Below, in pieces: positions 1 through 8,405 of a DNA stretch of 64,000 nucleotides (its first letter is position 1; each line of letters opens with the position of its first letter). The stretch lies in the NCBI RefSeq assembly GCF_900323885.1, contig NZ_OOHJ01000018.1:4265001-4329000 (forward strand), written 5' to 3'. The notes under the pieces are model-generated. The model was not told where the DNA came from and made no database searches. It saw only the letters and a program-made list of their open reading frames with translations. Position numbers and translations under genes: made by a program. The DNA is from [Actinomadura] parvosata subsp. kistnae. Its GTDB lineage: Bacteria > Actinomycetota > Actinomycetes > Streptosporangiales > Streptosporangiaceae.

Positions 1-1
1 C

Positions 2-679
2 TCGTTCGTGCCGCTCGGGCCGATGGACGCCTACCTGTTCGCCCTCTGCTTCTGCGACTACTGCATGCGTCGGGCCACCGACCTGGGCGTCAACGCCGAG
101 GTGGCGCGCGAGGAGTGCGCCCGCATCGTCGGCGGCGTCTTCGACGGCGACCCGCCCGCCCAGGGCGAGGTCACCCGCGCGGCGCTCACCGCGTACGCCG
201 GGCCCGACGTCGTCGCCTACGCCCGCGCCCGCTCCGAGACCGTCACCACGCTGGTGTCGGAGGTGGCCTCGGCGGTCGCCGGCGAAGGGTCCAAGCTCGT
301 CTTCATCGACCCCACGGGCGCCGTCAAGGGCTACACCGACGGCCTGCCCACCCCCGGCCTGGCCGCGCACGACGCCTGGCAGCTCGGGGTCGACCTGGTG
401 GCGCTCGGCGACCTCGTGCCCGCGTTCGGCGTGCTCGCGTACGCGCGCGACGCCGCCCGGGTGGCCGACGACGTGGGCGCCTACCTGCGCTCGGTGGGCA
501 AGGACCGCGAGGTGCGCGCGGTGCTGCGGCCCGGCTACCCCGACAGCGACTCCACCGACCGGCTGGTGGCCAAGGCCAGGGGGGCGAAGGCGGCGGGGGC
601 GTCGGCGGTCGACTTCTACGCGTACGGGCTGGTGCCGCACCCGGTGCTCGACCGCATCCCGGCGGCCCTGTCGCTCTAG
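2..679 (+). CDS. C-terminal part of an uncharacterised protein, cut by the window edge
   Basis: The frame is already open at base 2, so the start lies left of the window and only about 225 residues are visible. I do not recognise the family with confidence. Visible features are a cysteine cluster (CFCDYC) about 15 residues into the visible part, an Ala/Asp-rich alpha/beta body, and an FYAYGL segment near the end. The alternation of strands and helices resembles the back half of a TIM-barrel, glycosidase-like protein, which is only an impression. It ends 27 bp before the convergent tetR gene. An in-frame GTG at base 8 is unlikely to be the true start because coding signal precedes it. Confidence 0.6.
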   Translation, partial: SFVPLGPMDAYLFALCFCDYCMRRATDLGVNAEVAREECARIVGGVFDGDPPAQGEVTRAALTAYAGPDVVAYARARSETVTTLVSEVASAVAGEGSKLVFIDPTGAVKGYTDGLPTPGLAAHDAWQLGVDLVALGDLVPAFGVLAYARDAARVADDVGAYLRSVGKDREVRAVLRPGYPDSDSTDRLVAKARGAKAAGASAVDFYAYGLVPHPVLDRIPAALSL

Positions 680-706
680 TGCTGCGGTGCTCCTTCTCGC
701 GGCCGG

Positions 707-1255
707 TCAGATGCCGTCGAGGAGGGCCGACACCGCTTCGGTGGCGAAGTCGTCGCCCGGTCGCAGGCCGCGGAAGACCGCCCGCATCCACACGGCCCCG
801 GCCAGCAGGTCGACGATCAGCATCGGGTCGGCCGACTCCTTCAGCTCGCCCCTGCCCACCGCGCGCTCGAAGATCCGGCGTTCCCTGGCGAACCGGTCGG
901 CGAAGAAGCGCCGCGCGTCCAGCTCGGGATGGCGGACGGCGGCGCCCAGCGCGGCCACCGCGATGTCGCTGCCGGGCGGCTCGGTCAGCAGCCGCCGGAC
1001 GCCCTCGACCAGCGCCACGAGATCGCCGCGCAGGCTCCCCGTGTCGGGGGCGTCGAACGCGAGCACGTCGGACTCGACCAGGGCCGCCCCCAGCAGCGCC
1101 GCCTTCGACGGCCACCACCGGTAGATCGTCGTCTTGTTGACGCCCGCGCGCTCGGCGACCCCCTCGACGGTCAGCCCGTCGTAGCCCTTCTCGGCGACCA
1201 GCCGCAACGTCGCATCGAAGATCTCCTGCTGCTTCCTCGGCGCCATGCGCCTCAT
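707..1255 (-). CDS. TetR/AcrR-family transcriptional regulator
   Basis: A 182-residue protein with an N-terminal TetR DNA-binding domain (about residues 10-56, with GVNKTTIYRWWPSKAALL as recognition helix and following turn) and a C-terminal ligand/dimer domain of the TetR_C_11 kind. The ATG at 1255 is chosen because it overlaps the stop of the upstream lysE-type gene in an ATGA arrangement (1252-1255), which implies translational coupling; an alternative ATG lies at 1246. It is the second gene of a two-gene operon with the exporter and probably represses that operon. The effector is unknown. The family call is firm; the target is inferred from the operon. Confidence 0.9.
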   Translation of the reverse strand: MRRMAPRKQQEIFDATLRLVAEKGYDGLTVEGVAERAGVNKTTIYRWWPSKAALLGAALVESDVLAFDAPDTGSLRGDLVALVEGVRRLLTEPPGSDIAVAALGAAVRHPELDARRFFADRFARERRIFERAVGRGELKESADPMLIVDLLAGAVWMRAVFRGLRPGDDFATEAVSALLDGI

Positions 1256-1866
1256 TCTCTCCCGGTGAACGCCGTGAGCACGCCGAGCCCGAGGTAGACG
1301 ACGCCGCTGACGTACCGCAGGCTCCTGGCGGCCCGGTCGAGGCGGCGGCCCAGGGCGCCGGCGGTGAGCGCGTACGCGACGTCGGAGATCAGCCCCAGGA
1401 GCATCAGCGTGAGGCCGAACACCACCACCTGCAGCGCGGGCGAGCCCGACTCCGGGTGCACGAACTGCGGCAGGAGCGCCAGGAAGAACAGCAGGGTCTT
1501 GGGGTTGAACACGTTGACCAGCACGCCTTCGAGGAACACCTTGCGCAGCGGCTGCGGCTCCGGGCGCCCCGCCTGCGCCTGCTTGCTGGTGAACGCCCGG
1601 ATCGCCAGGTACACGAGGTAGGCGACGCCGGCCCACTTGATGACCGAGTACAGCGTCGCGGAGCGCGCGATCACGAACGACAGGCCTGCGGCGGCGGCCG
1701 CGATGTGCACGAGCGTGCCGAGCTCGATGCCCAGGGCGCTGACCAGGCCCGCGGACCGGCCCTGGGCGAGACCCCGGGCGGTGATGTAGAGGTGGTTCGG
1801 CCCGGGGATGAGGACGAGGACGACCGAGGTTGTCAGGAAGAGGGTAAAAGTCGCGGGAGATATCAC
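1252..1866 (-). CDS. LysE/RhtB-family amino-acid exporter
   Basis: A 204-residue inner-membrane protein with about six hydrophobic segments. The family hallmark near the N-terminus is present: a GPNHLYITARGL motif after the first membrane helix, followed by a GxxxG-rich second helix. LysE/RhtB proteins export amino acids or their derivatives by proton exchange; the substrate cannot be told from sequence. The start is GTG 1866. No Shine-Dalgarno precedes it, but TACGCT lies 8 bp upstream, so the transcript may be leaderless. It is the first gene of an operon with tetR, which starts on its stop codon. It diverges from the large LuxR-family regulator at 1969. Confidence 0.9.
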   Translation of the reverse strand: MISPATFTLFLTTSVVLVLIPGPNHLYITARGLAQGRSAGLVSALGIELGTLVHIAAAAAGLSFVIARSATLYSVIKWAGVAYLVYLAIRAFTSKQAQAGRPEPQPLRKVFLEGVLVNVFNPKTLLFFLALLPQFVHPESGSPALQVVVFGLTLMLLGLISDVAYALTAGALGRRLDRAARSLRYVSGVVYLGLGVLTAFTGRE

Positions 1867-1874
1867 GAAAGAGC

Positions 1875-1880
1875 AGCGTA
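1875..1880 (-). promoter_or_regulatory. Candidate -10 of a leaderless lysE-tetR transcript
   Basis: TACGCT on the minus strand ends 8 bp before the GTG start at 1866. The spacing fits the TANNNT -10 element of leaderless actinobacterial promoters. No convincing -35 is visible. Confidence 0.4.
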
Positions 1881-1957
1881 GGATGGTCTTGGTATGTCGA
1901 AGAGGGCCAATCCCGGGCCGGTTTCCCGGACCAATGCGTTGTCAGCGGGCTCTGGCA

Positions 1958-1963
1958 TAGTTT
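1958..1963 (+). promoter_or_regulatory. Candidate -10 of a leaderless luxR-type transcript
   Basis: TAGTTT ends 5 bp before GTG 1969, the start preferred here. A TTGTCA at 1939-1944 is only 13 bp upstream, too close for a standard -35, so the support is the hexamer position alone. Confidence 0.35.
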
Positions 1964-1968
1964 CTGGC

Positions 1969-4722
1969 GTGAACGGTCTTCTTGTCGGGCGCTCCGCGGA
2001 GCTGGCCGGCCTCGTGCGGGTGCTCGCCGCCGCCGGCAACGGCATGGCGGGGGTGGCGCTCGTCGGTGGTGACGCCGGCATCGGCAAGACCCGGCTGATC
2101 AGCGAGCTGGCCGCCGAGGCCCGCGAGCGCGGGTTCAACGTGCTGGTCGGGCAGTGTGCCGAGCTGGGCGACGCGCTGCCGTACCTGCCGCTGGCCGACG
2201 CCCTGCGCGGCGCCGAGCCGGCCGTGCGCGAGGCCGCCGCCGCCCACCCCATGCTGGGCCAGCTCCTGCCGGGCACCGAGAGCGCGCCCTCGACCGGGCT
2301 CACGCAGCAGCGGCTGTTCGGCTCGCTGCTGGGGCTGCTCGCCGACGTGCAGCCGGTGCTGTTCGTGATCGAGGACCTGCACTGGGCCGACCGCTCCACC
2401 CGCGACCTGCTCGTCTTCCTCAGCCGCATGGTGCAGAGCGAGCGCGTCTGCGTCGTCGGCACCTACCGCACCGACGACCTGCACCGCCGCCATCCGCTGC
2501 GGTCGGTGCTGGCGGAGCTGAAGCGCCTGCCGACCGTGATGAGCCTGGAGCTGGGGCCGCTCGGCTCCGGCGAGATGTCCGACTATGTCGCGACTTTGGG
2601 GGACGTCGACGCCCAGGGGCTCGGCCTCATCGTCTCCCGCGCCGACGGTAACCCGTTCTACGCCGAAGAGCTGTTCGCGGCCATGGCCGAGGGCGACACC
2701 CTGCCCGACGGGCTGGCCAGCCTGCTGATGTCGCGGGTCGAGGTGCTGTCGGAGGCCGGGCAGCGGGTGCTGCGGGCCGCCGCCGTGGCCGGCCGCCGCG
2801 TCGAGGACGAGCTGCTGCGCGAGGTGTCCGGGCTGCCGCTGGCCGAGTTCGAGGAGGCGGTCAGGGAGATCGTCTCGCGCGGGCTGCTCAAGGTGCAGGG
2901 CCACGGCTACACCTTCCGCCACGCCCTGCTCCAGGAGGCCGTCTACACCGACCTGCTGCCCGGCGAGCGCACCCGGCTGCACGCCGCGTTCGCCCGCCTG
3001 CTCACCTCCCCGGCCGAGCTGGCCCACCACTACCTCGCCGGCCACGACCTGGCCGGCGCGCTCGCCGCCTCCGCCGAGGCGGGCCGGGCCGCCGAGCGCG
3101 TCGGCGCGCCCGCCGAGGCCCACAGCCACTACGACCGCGCGCTCAGCCTGTGGGAGCGCGTCGACGACGCCGAGCGCCTGGCCGGCGAGAGCCGCGTGCA
3201 GCTGGCCTTCCGCAGCGCCGTCATGGCCGCCGACAGCGGCGACAAGCACCGGGCCGTCACCCAGCTCCGGGTGCTGCCACAGACGTCCGAGGTCAGCGAG
3301 CGGCTGGCCTACTACCTGGTCGAGATGGACGCCGACGAGAGCGCCGTCGGCGCGGCCGAGCGGGCCGTCGAGAGCGCCGAGGAGCCCGCCGCGCTCGCCC
3401 GCGCGCTGGCCACCCTCGCCCGCACGCTCCTGTGGTCCCCGCGCAGCCAGGAGGTCGAGGGCCTGTGCGCCAGGGCGCTCGAGACCGCCCGCGCGGCCGG
3501 CGCCAAAGACGCCGAGGTCGGCGCGATGCTCACGCTCGCCACGTTCGTCGAGCTGCGCGGCGACCTCACCAGGGCGCACGAGCTGGTCGACGCCGCCATG
3601 GCGCAGCCCACCGGCGACCTCGCGATGGACCTGCGGGCCCGCTTCCACCACGCCCGCATCCACTACGAGCAGGGGCTGCTCGACCACGCCGCCGAGGTCG
3701 CCGACGACGGCATCCGCATGGCGTCCGAGACCGGGCTCAAATGGAGCACCTACGGCACCGACCTGCGGTTCCTGCGCTTCCTCATCCACTACGCGGCCGG
3801 CGAATGGGACCAGGCCGAGACCATGGCGGCCGGCTTCGGCGCGCGGGTCGGCACGGTGCCCGAGGCCATCCTGTCGTCGTTCGCCCTGTTCGTCGAGGTC
3901 GCCCGCGGGCTGCCCGTCGTCGAGGGGCGGCTGAGCTGGCTGCGGCCGTTCTGGTCCGACCCGCTCGTCTCCTACATCTCGCGCGGGCTGGCCGCCGAGC
4001 ACGCCCTGTGGCACGGCGACCCGGTCACCGCCCTCGACCACGTCCGCGCCGTCATGACCAAGCAGATGGACGGCGAGTCCGGCAACGTCCGCATGGCGGC
4101 CATCGCGCTCTGGGCCCTCGCCGAGCTGGGCACCACCGAGGGCGCCGACGACTGGCTCGCCCACGCCCGCCTCGCCGTCGAGTCCGGCCCCACCGGGCAG
4201 GGCGGCCACCTCGGCCCCGAAGGGCTCGCCTGGGCGCTGCGCGTCGAGGCCGAATGGCACCGCGTGCACGGGCGGCTCGACGTCGAGCTGTGGCGGCGCG
4301 CCGTCGAAGCGTTCGACATCGGGTTCGTGTACGAGACGGCGCGGGCCCGCTGGCGCCTGGCCGAGGCGCTGCTCGCCGCCGGCGACCGGGAGGCGGCGCA
4401 GGCGGAGTGGGAGCTGGCCAGGGAGACGGCGGGCAAGCTGCGCGCCGCGCCCCTGGAGAACGCCCTGCTCGACTTCGGCCGCCGCGCCCGCTTCGCCTCG
4501 GGGGGCGGGGCCGGCTCGCACGGCGACGGCGGGCTCACGGCGCGGGAGGTCGAGGTGTTGCGGCTGGTGGCCGAAGGGCTGACCAACCGGGAGATCGCGG
4601 AGCGGCTGTTCATCGCGCAGAAGACGGTGAGCGTGCACGTGTCCAACATCCTGGGCAAGCTCGACGTCTCCACCCGCACCCAGGCCGCCGCGGCCGCCCG
4701 CCGCATCGGCCTCCTGAGTTGA
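1969..4722 (+). CDS. Large LuxR-family regulator with N-terminal AAA ATPase (LAL type)
   Basis: A 917-residue protein. The order is an ATPase domain with Walker A GGDAGIGKT near residues 33-41 and a Walker B-like segment ending IEDLHWAD near residue 125, a long helical TPR-like middle, and a C-terminal LuxR helix-turn-helix in the last 62 residues (LTAREVEVLRLVAEG, then TNREIAERLFIAQKTVSVHV). The length is typical of LAL regulators, which activate transcription after ATP and ligand binding. The GTG at 1969 is preferred because LLVGRSAEL is the usual LAL start and a TANNNT element sits just upstream; an ATG at 1894 would add 25 unconserved residues. The neighbours do not reveal its regulon. 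Confidence 0.92.
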   Translation: MNGLLVGRSAELAGLVRVLAAAGNGMAGVALVGGDAGIGKTRLISELAAEARERGFNVLVGQCAELGDALPYLPLADALRGAEPAVREAAAAHPMLGQLLPGTESAPSTGLTQQRLFGSLLGLLADVQPVLFVIEDLHWADRSTRDLLVFLSRMVQSERVCVVGTYRTDDLHRRHPLRSVLAELKRLPTVMSLELGPLGSGEMSDYVATLGDVDAQGLGLIVSRADGNPFYAEELFAAMAEGDTLPDGLASLLMSRVEVLSEAGQRVLRAAAVAGRRVEDELLREVSGLPLAEFEEAVREIVSRGLLKVQGHGYTFRHALLQEAVYTDLLPGERTRLHAAFARLLTSPAELAHHYLAGHDLAGALAASAEAGRAAERVGAPAEAHSHYDRALSLWERVDDAERLAGESRVQLAFRSAVMAADSGDKHRAVTQLRVLPQTSEVSERLAYYLVEMDADESAVGAAERAVESAEEPAALARALATLARTLLWSPRSQEVEGLCARALETARAAGAKDAEVGAMLTLATFVELRGDLTRAHELVDAAMAQPTGDLAMDLRARFHHARIHYEQGLLDHAAEVADDGIRMASETGLKWSTYGTDLRFLRFLIHYAAGEWDQAETMAAGFGARVGTVPEAILSSFALFVEVARGLPVVEGRLSWLRPFWSDPLVSYISRGLAAEHALWHGDPVTALDHVRAVMTKQMDGESGNVRMAAIALWALAELGTTEGADDWLAHARLAVESGPTGQGGHLGPEGLAWALRVEAEWHRVHGRLDVELWRRAVEAFDIGFVYETARARWRLAEALLAAGDREAAQAEWELARETAGKLRAAPLENALLDFGRRARFASGGGAGSHGDGGLTAREVEVLRLVAEGLTNREIAERLFIAQKTVSVHVSNILGKLDVSTRTQAAAAARRIGLLS

Positions 4723-4729
4723 CCACCGC

Positions 4730-4746
4730 CCGGGCGCCTCGCCCGG
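4730..4746 (+). terminator. Hairpin after the LuxR-family gene
   Basis: CCGGGCG and CGCCCGG form a 7-bp G/C stem around a 3-base loop, starting 8 bp after the stop codon. There is no U tract, which is common for terminators in high-GC actinobacteria. Confidence 0.55.
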
Positions 4747-4880
4747 AGGCCAAGGTCCCGTCCCCGGCCGCCGTTCCGTCGTGCGGGGCCGCCTTGTGAC
4801 GGGACCGCGCCCTTTGGAGCGCGTAGCGGAGTGCCCGGCCGCAGCCCTTACGGCCGTGCGCGCTCGGCTGTGGCGCGGCG

Positions 4881-4960
4881 GCACTCTCGGATGCGTGTGC
4901 TGAGGTGCGGTGGGGCGGCGGCACTCTCGGATGCGTGTGCTGAGGTGCGTGGGGCGGCGC
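4881..4960. repeat. Two copies of a 40-bp direct repeat
   Basis: The units 4881-4920 and 4921-4960 both start GCACTCTCGGATGCGTGTGC. They match except for one missing G in the second copy. They lie in the 326-bp gap (4723-5048) between the convergent luxR-type and SnoaL-like genes. Apart from this repeat and the hairpin at 4730-4746 I see nothing in that gap. Confidence 0.9.
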
Positions 4961-5048
4961 TCCGCAAGGAGCGCGGTGGGCGCCTTGCTCGCGGTGCGTG
5001 GCGAAGCGCCCGGCGGCGGGCTCGGCGAGGCCGCCGCGCAGGGGCGGG

Positions 5049-5477
5049 TCAGGGTTGGGTGAGGGTGACGGCGTCGATGGCCTTCAGGGCGCCGAGTTCG
5101 TCGGCCGTCATCCAGACGGCGCTGATGCGTCCGTCCGTGAGCGTCATGACGTCGATGACCCGCAGGTCCAGGAAGCGGCCCGTGGGTTTCAGCAACCCCG
5201 CCGAGGTGGCCATCGGGCCGACGTGCTTGCCGCGGGACCGGGCGACGAGCACGAGCTTGTCCGGCGTCTGGAAGACCTCCAGCAGCTCCTGCTGGACGTC
5301 CTCGAACATCGCCTGGACGGCCCTGGCCCTGGACACCAGCTCTGTGGCGGGCATCGGGGAGCCGTTGATCAGGACCGGATCGGTGTAGTACGCGCGGAAG
5401 GCCGCGGCCGCCGCCTCGTCGTCGGGAGGCAGGGGGTGGGTCCACAGCCGCAGCAGGGCTTCGACGTCGATGGCCAT
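5049..5477 (-). CDS. SnoaL-like / NTF2-fold protein
   Basis: A 142-residue soluble protein with the alpha+beta cone layout of the SnoaL-like ester cyclase/NTF2 superfamily: N-terminal helices (VEALLRLWTHPLPP), FRAYYTDPVLINGSPM, then strands such as KLVLVARSRGKHVGPM, a GRFLDLRVIDVMTLTDGRI segment typical of the family, and ISAVWMTADELGALKAI near the end. Members range from polyketide cyclases to catabolic hydrolases and non-catalytic binding proteins, so no reaction can be assigned. It is monocistronic and convergent with the LuxR-type gene. No promoter was recognised upstream of ATG 5477. Confidence 0.75.
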   Translation of the reverse strand: MAIDVEALLRLWTHPLPPDDEAAAAAFRAYYTDPVLINGSPMPATELVSRARAVQAMFEDVQQELLEVFQTPDKLVLVARSRGKHVGPMATSAGLLKPTGRFLDLRVIDVMTLTDGRISAVWMTADELGALKAIDAVTLTQP

Positions 5478-5595
5478 GCCGCCAGTGTGCGCCGCGGACC
5501 GCCCCGAGGCGAGACCCAGCCGGGAGCGGGCCCGGCCCGGATCTCACCCCGGGGCGGGAGCGCGTCCGGTGAGGACCGCACCCCGGGGCGGGACC

Positions 5596-6567
5596 TCAGC
5601 CGGAAGCGCCGCCGGCCAGGATCGAGGACACGTCGAACTTCTGCTTCAGGTAGCCGAACTCCAGCATGAGGTCCGCCACCCGCTGCACCCGCGCGGGGTC
5701 CACGGTGGTGGTGAAGCCGCCGAGCTTCATGGTGGAGGCCGTCGCCTGGTCGATCTTGGTGTACTTCTGGAGCGCGGCGGTGACCTGGGTGGAGTCGGAG
5801 CGGGCCAGCTCGGTCGCCTTGCGCAGGGCGCGCTGGAAGGCGGCGACGGTCTTCGGGTTCTGCTGGGCGAAGGCGTCCGTGACGAGGTAGCCGGCGATGG
5901 GGAAGTCGGTCAGCGTGCCGGAGAAGATGTCGCTGAGCGTGACGGCGCCGAGCGTCTTGGCCGCCGCCTGGTGGAACGGCTCGGGCAGCAGGGCGACGTC
6001 CACCTGCCCGCTGTCCAGCGCCCCGGCCATCTCGGGGAACGGCCGCTCGACGAACTTGACGTCCTCCGGCCGCAGCCCGGCGGTCTTGAGCAGGGCGGAG
6101 ACGGAGAGGGTGGAGATGTTGTTGAGGGTGTTCACGCCGACGGTGTGGCCCTTCATGTCGGCGATCTCGGTGATCGGCGAGCCCTTCTTCGTCATGAGCA
6201 GGAAGTTGCCGGGCTGCGCGGTGTAGGCGGCGCCGACGATCTTGATCTTGACGGTGCCGCTGGCCGAGGCGAGCAGGGCGGAGACGTAGTTGCTGTGCAG
6301 GATGTCGAGCTTGCCGGAGACCAGGTCGGGCATCGCCGCCGCCCCGCCCGAGATCAACTCGGTCTGGACTTTGAGCCCTTCGGCGGTGAAATAGCCCTTG
6401 TCGATGGCGATCTGAATGGGCGCCACCTCCGGGAGCGGCAACATCCCGATCCTGATTTCGGTCTTTTCCGGGCCATTGGCCGGCGGGGCCGAATTTCCTC
6501 CTCCACCGCAGGCGGTCAACAGGAGTGCCGCGACGCAGAGGGCGGACAAACGCCGGAAACCTAACAT
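5596..6567 (-). CDS. NMT1/SsuA-type ABC importer substrate-binding lipoprotein
   Basis: A 323-residue protein starting with a lipoprotein signal (LCVAALLLTACGGGG; lipobox LTAC, cysteine about residue 20). The mature part is a periplasmic-binding fold of the NitT/TauT (NMT1-like) class, with EIRIGMLPLPEVAPIQIAIDKGYF at the start and LVSGKLDILHSNYVSALLAS for the second strand-helix unit. This class binds sulfonates, nitrate, thiamine-pyrimidine precursors or aromatic acids. It is the last gene of a minus-strand set with two permeases and has its own Shine-Dalgarno (GAGGAGC) 6 bp before ATG 6567. The 73-bp gap from the upstream permease holds no clear promoter. Confidence 0.9.
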   Translation of the reverse strand: MLGFRRLSALCVAALLLTACGGGGNSAPPANGPEKTEIRIGMLPLPEVAPIQIAIDKGYFTAEGLKVQTELISGGAAAMPDLVSGKLDILHSNYVSALLASASGTVKIKIVGAAYTAQPGNFLLMTKKGSPITEIADMKGHTVGVNTLNNISTLSVSALLKTAGLRPEDVKFVERPFPEMAGALDSGQVDVALLPEPFHQAAAKTLGAVTLSDIFSGTLTDFPIAGYLVTDAFAQQNPKTVAAFQRALRKATELARSDSTQVTAALQKYTKIDQATASTMKLGGFTTTVDPARVQRVADLMLEFGYLKQKFDVSSILAGGASG

Positions 6568-6640
6568 GAACGCTCCTCGGTGGGTAAACGCGTCCGATAA
6601 GGCCGATCTGCGAGCCTAACTCCGCCGTACGACAAAATCG

Positions 6641-7495
6641 CTACATTTTTGCGTCATGCCAGGTGAGCGCTCTTTTCTCCAGAAGCAGAAAGCCCTGGTT
6701 CAGCAGGTAACCCAAGATCCCGAGTAGTACGATCGCCCCCCACACGCCCGGCAGGTCGAACGCCCGCTGCGCCGCCCGCAGCTGGAACCCGATGCCCTCG
6801 GTGCTGAAGAACTCCGCGATGACCATGAGGATCAGCGCCAAGGACAGGCTGAGCCGCAACCCCGCGAAGATCTTGGGCGCCGCCGACGGCAGGATGACGC
6901 GCGCGAGCCGCTGCCCGCGGCTCAGCCCGAACACCCGCGCCGTCTCCAGATGCCCCGGCTCCACGCTGCGCGCCCCGTCGGCCGCGTTGAACAGCACCGG
7001 CCACACGATCCCGAACGTGATCGTGGCGACCTGCATCCGCGTGCCCGTCGAGAACAACGCCAGGAACATCGGCAGCAACGCCGGCGCCGGCAACGCCCGG
7101 CCGAACTGGATGATCGGGTCGAGGAAACGGTAGAGCAGCGACGAGCGGCCGATGGCCACGCCGAGCGTCACCCCGCCCACCCCGGCCAGCACCCAGCCCG
7201 CCAGCAGGCGTCCCAGGCTCTGGGGGAAGTTGGCCAGGGCGGTGTCGTTCAGCCAGAGCGTGGCGGGGGAGCCGGTGAACCACAGCTCGCGCATGTGGGT
7301 GACGATGAGCGACGGCGGCGGGAAGAACGGGTGCCGCATCGCGCGGGTGGCCAGCTCCCACACGAGGAGCACGACCGGCACGATCCACAGCCTGGCCAGC
7401 CGCGACAGCGCCGCCCGGAGCGCCGTGCCGACCCGCGGGCCGAATGAGCGCCTGGTCGAGAGGCCCTTCGTGGGGGCGGGGGGCCGGGTGGTCAT
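6641..7495 (-). CDS. ABC importer permease (NitT/TauT class), second of two
   Basis: A 284-residue inner-membrane protein with about six membrane helices after a basic N-terminus. The permease coupling (EAA-like) segment is visible as HLETARVFGLSRGQRLARVILPSAAPKIFAGL, followed by LSLALILMVIAEFF. The ATG at 7495 overlaps the stop of the first permease as ATGA (7492-7495), so the two are translationally coupled. Together with the adjacent permease it forms the channel for the lipoprotein encoded at 5596-6567. No ATPase gene accompanies them. The solute is unknown. Confidence 0.9.
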   Translation of the reverse strand: MTTRPPAPTKGLSTRRSFGPRVGTALRAALSRLARLWIVPVVLLVWELATRAMRHPFFPPPSLIVTHMRELWFTGSPATLWLNDTALANFPQSLGRLLAGWVLAGVGGVTLGVAIGRSSLLYRFLDPIIQFGRALPAPALLPMFLALFSTGTRMQVATITFGIVWPVLFNAADGARSVEPGHLETARVFGLSRGQRLARVILPSAAPKIFAGLRLSLSLALILMVIAEFFSTEGIGFQLRAAQRAFDLPGVWGAIVLLGILGYLLNQGFLLLEKRALTWHDAKM

Positions 7496-8286
7496 CGGGC
7501 CGTTCCCGGGTGCCAGTGGAAGATGCGGCGCTCCGCCCAGACGAACGCGCCGTTCGTGGCGATGCCGAGCAGCCCGGCCCAGACGGTGGCCGCGACGGTC
7601 AGCGTGAGGCCGTCCGGGCTGCTGCCGGCCAGGATGATGAACGCGCCGATCCCGTCCGAGCCGCCCGCCAGCAGCTCGGTGCTGATGGCCAGGATGAGCG
7701 CGATCGTGGCCGCCACCCGCACCCCGGTCGCGATGAACGGGGCCGTGCTCGGCAACGAGACCCGCAGCAGCACCGCCAGCCGGCCGAAGCCGAACGTCCG
7801 CAACGTCTCCTTGGCCAGGGGATCGACCTCCCTGAGCCCGTACATGGTGTTGATCAGGATCGGCCACGTGGACGCGTACATGATCATTGCGATCTTCATG
7901 TCCAGCCGCTCGGTGAACACGAACGCCGCGAGCGGGATGAGCGCCACGGACGGGATCGGCCGCAGGAACTCGATCACCGGCCGCAACGCCCGCTCCACCG
8001 CCGGCACGCTGCCCAGCAGCAGCCCGGCCGGTACGGCGACCGCCACCGTCAGCGCCAGCCCCATCGCCCACGCGGCGAAGGTGGCGCCGACGTCCAGCAG
8101 GAATTCCGGATCGGCCGCCAGCCCGGCCGCGGCGACCAGCACCGTGGAGGCGAGCGGGAATTGCACGGTGGAAACGAGCCCGAGCCGGCCGGCCGCCTCC
8201 GCGAGAAGGAGCAGGCCGGTAACGCCGAGGAAACCGCAGAATAACGCGCTGTCGAAGGGACGCCGGAAAAGCAGCCGGGGGATCAA
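7492..8286 (-). CDS. ABC importer permease (NitT/TauT class), first of two
   Basis: A 264-residue membrane protein of the SsuC/TauC type. Visible features are an N-terminal helix (LFCGFLGVTGLLLLAEAAG), a PIPSVALIPLAAFVF segment usual in this class, and the coupling loop KETLRTFGFGRLAVLLRVSLPSTAPFIATGV. It starts the minus-strand importer set and is coupled by ATGA overlap to the second permease. An unusually exact inverted repeat (8322-8352) lies 36 bp upstream of its start and could be its operator. The two permeases are different enough to form a heterodimer. Confidence 0.9.
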   Translation of the reverse strand: MIPRLLFRRPFDSALFCGFLGVTGLLLLAEAAGRLGLVSTVQFPLASTVLVAAAGLAADPEFLLDVGATFAAWAMGLALTVAVAVPAGLLLGSVPAVERALRPVIEFLRPIPSVALIPLAAFVFTERLDMKIAMIMYASTWPILINTMYGLREVDPLAKETLRTFGFGRLAVLLRVSLPSTAPFIATGVRVAATIALILAISTELLAGGSDGIGAFIILAGSSPDGLTLTVAATVWAGLLGIATNGAFVWAERRIFHWHPGTAR

Positions 8287-8321
8287 CAGATCGCCCCGGT
8301 GGGGAGAAATGCCATGAAGCT

Positions 8322-8352
8322 CTCCATATTCTCCGAGACGGTGAATATGGAG
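8322..8352. promoter_or_regulatory. Inverted repeat upstream of the ABC importer genes
   Basis: CTCCATATTC and GAATATGGAG are perfect 10-bp arms with an 11-bp spacer. The site is A/T-rich against its surroundings and lies between the stop of otnK (8406) and the importer start (8286). It is a candidate operator; a terminator for otnK is the alternative. Confidence 0.5.
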
Positions 8353-8405
8353 CCAGCGTAACGATCAGTTGTGCGAATCGGCGAGTGCCTGCCGTCGGCC
8401 CGGGT

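Noticed and set aside
1894-1968. ATG 1894 as start of the LuxR-family gene
   Set aside because: It adds 25 residues without family likeness and leaves only 27 bp to the divergent gene. GTG 1969 gives the standard start.
1942-5547. Very long open frame antisense to the LuxR-family gene
   Set aside because: Composition is Arg/Gly/Pro/His-rich without any domain, as expected for the antisense of a high-GC gene. The LuxR-family protein on the other strand is unmistakable.
8314-8361. Plus-strand mini-frame starting MKLSIFSETVN after GGGGAG
   Set aside because: It ends after 15 codons, lies inside the inverted repeat, and neighbours on both sides are minus-strand genes. Chance is likelier than a peptide gene.
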